Positions 58,352 through 64,000 of a DNA stretch of 64,000 nucleotides are shown here, piece after piece. Made by a program: the position numbers and the translations under genes. This stretch comes from Nymphaea colorata (lineage: Eukaryota; Streptophyta; Magnoliopsida; Nymphaeales; Nymphaeaceae). Numbering within the stretch: position 1 is the first letter of the stretch; every line of letters begins with the position of its first letter. The stretch spans positions 12,389,214 through 12,453,213 of the forward strand of contig NC_045143.1 in the NCBI RefSeq assembly GCF_008831285.2. The letters are read 5' to 3'. The notes below the pieces were generated by a model. It was not told the origin of the DNA. It worked only from the letters and a program-made list of their open reading frames with translations, and searched no databases.

Positions 58352-59165
58352 ATGTTTTTGGTCTACTTAGAAGATTGCAGTCTTGATGAAGCGATCAATC
58401 TAGCAATGCAGTTCACCAATGGCAGTTTAGTATTTAAGCATTCAACAAAAGATGAAACCTAAAGTGACCCAAGATAAATTTTCCAACATTATGGGTTTAC
58501 TCAAGCTAGAAAGTGACCCAAGAGGACCAATTGAAGACCAATTTCTTGTCAATAAAGGACAAGTCAAAACTCTAGAAATCATTCACAAACTCACGAGAAA
58601 ATGGAGTTGGTTGTTTCTGGAGAAAGATGAGACATCAATACATCTGATTAGAAGAACTTGGGAATATGCAAGCATTTCCAATATGTTAATCTTGCTTCGT
58701 TCTTTAGAAGTGTCGCAGACAACTATGAAAATTTCGTGGTAACTTGTACTATGGGTCTAATCTTCTTCAACAATGAATAGTACATAAGGAATTTTCGCAT
58801 AGCTCGCCTCTTCAAAAAATAGAGGCACGTCAAAGTCCGTCATACACCCATAGCAATTGCAGCTTTGGCATTCCTTTACCGAGGTTGACCAAATTAGCAA
58901 TTATGGATGCAGACTTGATAGAAGAATATGTCTCCACACTACAATCATGGTTCTACAATCATGTGGAACTATAATCATGTCATTTTCAAAATATCGGTGG
59001 TCAGTTATCCATTATGAAACACTATCATATGAAGATGGAGGAAGTGGACGACTCCTCCATCGTTTGGGACTTATTTAACCGAGAATTCATCAAGTCAAGA
59101 TACACCTACAGTCCAATTAGAGGAAGCCTCTTACTGGGACCATTTTTCTTAGTTAACTAACCAAA
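58352..59165 (+). pseudogene. PMD relic of right element
   Basis: ATG at 58352-58354 corresponds to the ATG of the intact PMD ORF (MFLVYLEDCSLDEAINLAMQ here). Part of the ERWNP/GEMTI region is deleted near 58435-58455. MGLLKLESDPRGPIEDQFLV and GQVKTLEIIHKLT follow, then frame shifts, and in other frames TCTMGLIFFNNE and HTPIAIAALAFLYRG, ending near GSLLLGPFFLV. At least three stops and several frame changes. Confidence 0.85.
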
Positions 59166-59544
59166 TAATTCTCACAGCATCAAAAGAAAACATATTCAAT
59201 TGAATCGGAGGGAGCCATTGTTAAGTATGAGTTAGTTATCAAAAAGTGGTCTAGAATATACACCCATGCCTAACAATGTTAGGAATCATTTTCCCACTTG
59301 TACCTTATCATTGGTCCAAGCATGGGTCTTGAGTATGTAAAATAGTAGAACAAAGTCTGCCCATCTATCCTTCTATCCTAGAACATCATGTCTAGTTCAG
59401 ATGATATAGTTTATAAAGCCAAATTTTGTCAAGTTCTGTCAAGTCTGGTCAAAGTCTCATCAATGCCTTTTCATCGCAACATGCAATCAAAATTTACCTT
59501 ATATTGTTTATGCAAATGATCTCTCATTGAATCACCTGCTTTAT

Positions 59545-61842
59545 GTTGGAGACTAGAGGCCAATAAAGAAAGAGGATTGAGATGTAAACTCTTCAACCAT
59601 TTACTTCAGAATGAGTCAAGTTTGAATGGGGACCAAAATGTCAGGCTTCATTTGAAAGGATCAAGAAATTATCTCCTTTGCCCATCAATTTTGAAACCTC
59701 CAATTTTGAGGAAACCTCCTACTTTTTTACATCACAATCAATAATGCAGTTGTGATGGATTTTTTGCACAATATGAACATAGATGTTAAATAGAACATGT
59801 CAATAAAACATTTATGTAGTATGACATGAATTACTCAGACATGAAAAAGACATGCTTAGCCTTGGTATGGATGTGTCAAAAATTAAGGCACTACCTACTA
59901 TCATTTCATATCAAAATTTATCCAAGCTTAATCCACTCAAATACATCCTCAAACAACCATTCCTAAATAGGAGGATAGGAAAGTGACAAGTTTTATTGAT
60001 GCAATATGATTTAGAATTTCTATCATATAAATCACTCAAAGGTCAAACCATTGTAGATAATTTGGTAGACTTCCCTCTCTCTAAGGAAATCAAAGAAAAA
60101 AATGATTTTTCAAATGAGCCATCCTAACGACCGAACTAGAGCTGGTGTGAAAGATGCATTTTGATGAATCTAAATGCATAGCTGGTGAAGCCATTGGGAT
60201 ACTTTTTATTGTACCGGAGAAGGAAATGATTCCTTAATCTCTCAACTTAAATTTCTCCTGCACACATAGCATCGTAGAATACGAGTCCTTAATACAAGAA
60301 CTCAAAATGCTTCTCAAATTTAAATTGCAAAGAGTTTAAATTTTTGGAGATCTCTTCTAGTCCTCAGTCGAGTTAAAGGGGATTGGCAAGTCAAGGATCC
60401 GAAAATAATCTCATATCAAGAAATGACAACATCCCTTGTAAAGAAATTTGGGGAGTGCCAACTCTCACATGTCAAGAGAGAATAACAATTGCAGATGGTA
60501 TGGTCAGTTTAGGCTCTACCATCACATTCAAACATGAAGACTTCATCAGATCTTTTTAAGTCGGTAGACTCAAAACAACCATCCTATGTGATGCCATAAC
60601 ATGTGCTACAAGCAGAAAGCAAAGAAACACTATGTTATCAAGACATTAAAATTTTCTCCAAATAGGAGCATTTCCACATAAAACATCTTGAAATGAGTGA
60701 AGAGCTCTGAGGCACATGTCATTAAGATATTTCATTTTAGCTGAAGTATTATACAAAAGAGGAATCAACACAAGCATATGCTAGATGTCTCGATGCAAAT
60801 GAGACAATAGAAACCCATGAAGGAATTTGTAAGGGACATGTAGGGTATCAAAACTTCGCCAAACAGATAGTGAGAGCATGGTACTATTGATCCACAATAC
60901 AAAAGAACTGTCAACAATTTGTCAAAAAGTGTATCAAATGCCAGTTGCACACACCATCAATTTATGCTTCAGCATCATACCTTCTTTCGGTCAGCTCACC
61001 TTGGCCATTTTCAATGTGTGCCTTCAATGTGGTCGGCCCAATCGATCCACCTACATCAAATGGGCATAAGTATTTTCTTATAGCTATAGATTATTTCACC
61101 AAATGGCTGGAGGCAATCACCTTAAAAATAGTTGAAGAACAACATGTTATGTCCTTCATTCATAAAAACCTTTGTGTAGGTTTGGCATCCTACATGATAT
61201 TGTCTTAGACAATGGCACCCATTTAAATAGTGAGACGAAATATGCATTTTTTGCTACAACTATAAAATACAACATCACTTTCTGCCCTATATTTCCCTCA
61301 AGGTGACGGTCAGACAGAAGCAACTAACAAAATTTTTAAAAAGGACCGTCAAAACAGGCTGGGATTGGCACGAGAAAATTCACAATCCACTTTGGGCATA
61401 TCGAACCACGATTTGAACTCCCACAAATGCTATACCAATAGAATAGTATATGGAATGGAAATTTTCTTTCTATTACATGTCCAAAAATTAGCAATAAAAT
61501 TTGTTGCTTTCATTGAACTTCTAATTAGCAATTACCAACAAAAAAACTTGCTCAGTTAGACCTCTTAGACGAGAAAAGGATACAAGCATCTAAGCACACT
61601 AAAGTCTATCGCAAGAGAGTCACCCACCATTTTGTCAAATCAGTTATTGAAAGAAAATTTTAGGTAAATGACATTATCTTAAGATCAGTGGTTCTACTTG
61701 GGAGTAGGACCAAAGAAAACTTGATGCCTAACTTGGAAGGAGCATAAGTCATCAAACAGGTTTTTACCTCACAATTATTGCTGATGGGGTCAAAATCCCT
61801 GATCCAATTAATGCTTCGCATCTCGAGAAATTCTATACATGA
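59545..61842 (+). pseudogene. gag stump fused to RT end, RNase H and integrase relics
   Basis: 59545-59585 matches the start of the left gag (ATG through RRRIEM codons) and at GAGATG passes directly into the end of RT (FNHLL...KFEWGPKCQASFER-like, 59590-59650). This equals loss of left-element positions about 44405-47330, roughly 2.9 kb. Then come first RNase H, second RNase H (with GDLF near 60350 for GDSL) and integrase. The integrase has the zinc-site region HEGICKGHVGYQ...KCIKCQL (60800-60950), FNVVGPIDPPTSNGHKYF and DYFTKWLEAITLK (61025-61130), then frame breaks, and the C-terminal PDPINASHLEKFYT ending at TGA 61840-61842. Confidence 0.85.
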
Positions 61843-62966
61843 ATTTACAATTCAAAATTTTCAAAAAAATTGTGCTTTGGTAAGGACGTTTTCTGCAATT
61901 TTCTGACCAGCTAAGGGGAATTGTATCTCTTCGAGAGAATTTCAAAGATTGATTTTGTAAAAGAATTCAAAAATACATATTTCAATCGATTTTTTTTCAA
62001 TTTTTTTTAAAATTCAGCCCATGTCTTGCTTGTAGGAATGTAACTGCAAGGGTAATGGTTTGAATCATGCAAGAAATTTCAATGAAATTGAGGGATCAAT
62101 GTTTAGGAATTAATGTAGGTCCCGACATTGAGCACTTGTACACTTGTAAAGGTCTAGCATGAGATGCCTTGAGGAAAAACCCTTGTGAACCAAAAGACCA
62201 TGGCAAGATGCAATAAAAGCTATCAAACAGCTCGGGGTTAGTGTAACTGTTCCTCTAGTTCAAAGCTCAACAATAGTGGTGGGCATACGACCTATGCTTA
62301 CATCGTGAAGCTAAAAAGCAACCCATGAACATTTTGCTCATATAAAACCTCATAAAGCCTTCTGAACTTGAGCAAGTAGGTCTGAGGGATGTTTTGCACT
62401 GGTGCCCTAAGGCCATCTAGTCTGGGAGCTACTAGCCCAAAGCTCGCTACAAGGGTTCAATAGAAAGCCTGATAGGCATGATATTGCACAAAGCAAACTA
62501 CAAAAACATCAAAGCGGTGGAACTCCATAGTAGCCTTTGGGGTGGTGAGGAATATTCTCCAAAAATGAACGGTGGCTCAAAAAGAAAAACAAAATTCAAA
62601 AGCAAAACCAAAAGGAGAGAAAAAACATTTGCTAAGGGTCAAAGGGCATAAAGCGCTAAGTTCGGCATGCATCGAATGCGAAAACTTTCACAATTACAAA
62701 ATATTCCAACCCAAATCAATTCCTCTACAGAGTTTCCTATGAAATAGAGGAAGAACTTCTTATTTTCAAGTATTTGCCTAGCATTTTCTCTCAAGCAAGG
62801 ATGGCGAAGAACTTCTTATTTCAAGTCTTTCCCTAGCTTTTCCTCTCAAGCAAGGGTGGCTTGGCTTCATTTGGAAAACAAATTTTCAATACAATTTGCA
62901 AAACTTTGGCATGCAGATCTTTATTGCTAAGCAAAGTCTTCAACTTGCTTAACAAACAAGGGCATC
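61843..62966 (+). other. Non-coding interval and polypurine tract of right element
   Basis: Counterpart of 41248-42134 in the left element, in reverse orientation. About 62700-62860 contains a partial local duplication (GAAGAACTTCTTATTTTCAA near 62750 and GAAGAACTTCTTATTTCAAG near 62806). ACAAGGGCATC just before 62967 is the polypurine-tract equivalent. Confidence 0.65.
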
Positions 62967-64000
62967 TATTTAACACCTCAAAATTTTTCATCTTAGTTGA
63001 TAAATACAATTTCAAAAATCTTACAAAAGAATATCACAAAACAATTGTAGAAAACTTCAAATTCAAAGACAATTTCGAATCTAAATACAAATTAGGTTCA
63101 AATCATGAATTTAACTCATAGCACAATTCCCAAGGTAGGATTACAAGTCCAAATCCTAATTCAATACTCAAAACTAAATCCAAATTAGGTTTTTGAAATT
63201 CAAATCAAATTTCAATTCTCATTTGGGATCCATGTCTATTTTGTAAACCAAATTTGAATTCAAAATCTGAATCTAGATTCAAATTCAAAAACTAGATCCA
63301 ATTCAAGATCTAAAATGCTGTGTAGGACCCATGTGTAGGTGCCACTTAGCTCACATGGCCAAGGACCCACCTAAGAGGCCAGATGCCCTTTTTTTTTTCA
63401 AAATATCTCTTCCCATCTATTATTTCAATGAGAGGTAAATAAAATCCTAATAAAATCCATGGGAAAAGAGTAAAATTTATGTCTCTTTCTCTATCCATTC
63501 ATTGGAAAGAGCCTCTAATTAAGGATAAGGGCTTAGTTCCAAGGAAGCCTTGATGGCTTCTAACTAACTTACTTAAACCAAGCAGGTTCATCTTAGGTGG
63601 AACCAAAAGTGGCACCACAGCTTCACTAAGCTCAGTCAATGTGAACTTAATTTAGTCAAACCTAGTCAAAAGGTTAAGTCTACCCATGATCCAACCACTG
63701 GACAAGGATAGACCTTGACTAGGTCAAGTCTACTATGACTAAACCTAAATAAAGTAAAAATTCAAAATTAGCTCAGTCAAAGCATAGCCAAGTGCTTTCC
63801 AAGCTCAAATTCATCCAATTTACTCAAACCATGTCAACATCAGCCCATAAAATGAGCTCTGATTTTGGTCATTTGGTCAAATTTGACAAAATTTGGACAA
63901 CTCTATCCTTTCATGATCCAATTGAATTCATAAAACCCAAAATTAGGATTCTATGTATATCAAATACGCATTTGAATTTGTCAAATTCACAAATCAAATA
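62967..64000 (+). repeat. 3' LTR of right gypsy element (left part only)
   Basis: Begins TATTTAACACCTC, a mutated LTR start, and then follows the 5' LTR from 52289 closely (AAATCTTACAAAAGAAT, CCCATGTGTAGG, TTCATCTTAGGTGGA, AGGTTAAGTCTACCCA) to the window edge. Confidence 0.88.

Larger units (their letters stand above)
52289..64000 (+). mobile_element. Second PMD-type Ty3/gypsy element, degenerate and internally deleted (runs off window)
   Basis: Rightward relative of the left element. 5' LTR 52289-57419, leader, broken PMD, fused gag/RT stump, RNase H relics, integrase relic, non-coding interval, start of 3' LTR at about 62967. If the 3' LTR is as long as the 5' one the element should end near 68.1 kb, outside the window. 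gag, protease and most of RT are missing through a deletion at about 59580. Stops are frequent in every domain, so it is older than the left copy. Confidence 0.92.

Overview
The window is nuclear DNA of a flowering plant. Evidence is a plant-type PP2A catalytic-subunit gene with 11 exons and kilobase-size introns, a DUF3326 gene with a transit-peptide-like start, degenerate Ty1/copia and Ty3/gypsy LTR retrotransposons, a FAR1/MULE transposase relic and a plastid 16S rRNA fragment. The sequence does not settle the species. Splice sites and most element boundaries were worked out by eye.

Layout. 1-439: 5' end of a DUF3326 gene, leftward. 440-3898: intergenic DNA with short repeats and the 3' flank of the next gene. 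3899-15529: one complete PP2A catalytic subunit gene, leftward, 313 residues, all GT-AG introns, with many small repeats in the introns. 15530-22248: its promoter flank, then intergenic DNA with a MITE-like hairpin, a 1.2-kb purine-rich tract and a 102-bp tandem duplication. 22249-27483: decayed Ty1/copia element, rightward, with both LTRs and a tRNA-iMet-type primer site; a fragment of a gypsy LTR sits inside it. 27484-37262: gene-poor, with a small insertion flanked by a 9-bp target duplication and a FAR1/MULE pseudogene. 37268-51821: complete Ty3/gypsy (Tat-like) insertion, leftward, 14.55 kb, flanked by the perfect 5-bp duplication ACAAC. 52289 to the right edge: second, older, internally deleted member of the same superfamily, rightward, with a 5.1-kb 5' LTR.

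The notable system is the gypsy family. Both copies carry a plant mobile domain (PMD) ORF between the 5' LTR and gag, on the coding strand. In the left element this ORF is intact (302 codons) while gag and pol have several stops and frameshifts. In the right element PMD is broken, and a deletion fuses the first codons of gag to the end of the RT region, leaving remnants of RNase H, archaeal-type RNase H and integrase. The two elements stand head to head, their 5' LTRs 467 bp apart with divergent TATA boxes. The right element's 5' LTR also carries plastid ribosomal-operon DNA.

Only the PP2A gene, the DUF3326 gene and perhaps the PMD ORF look capable of making a normal protein. The rest is mobile-element debris or sequence in which nothing was recognised.
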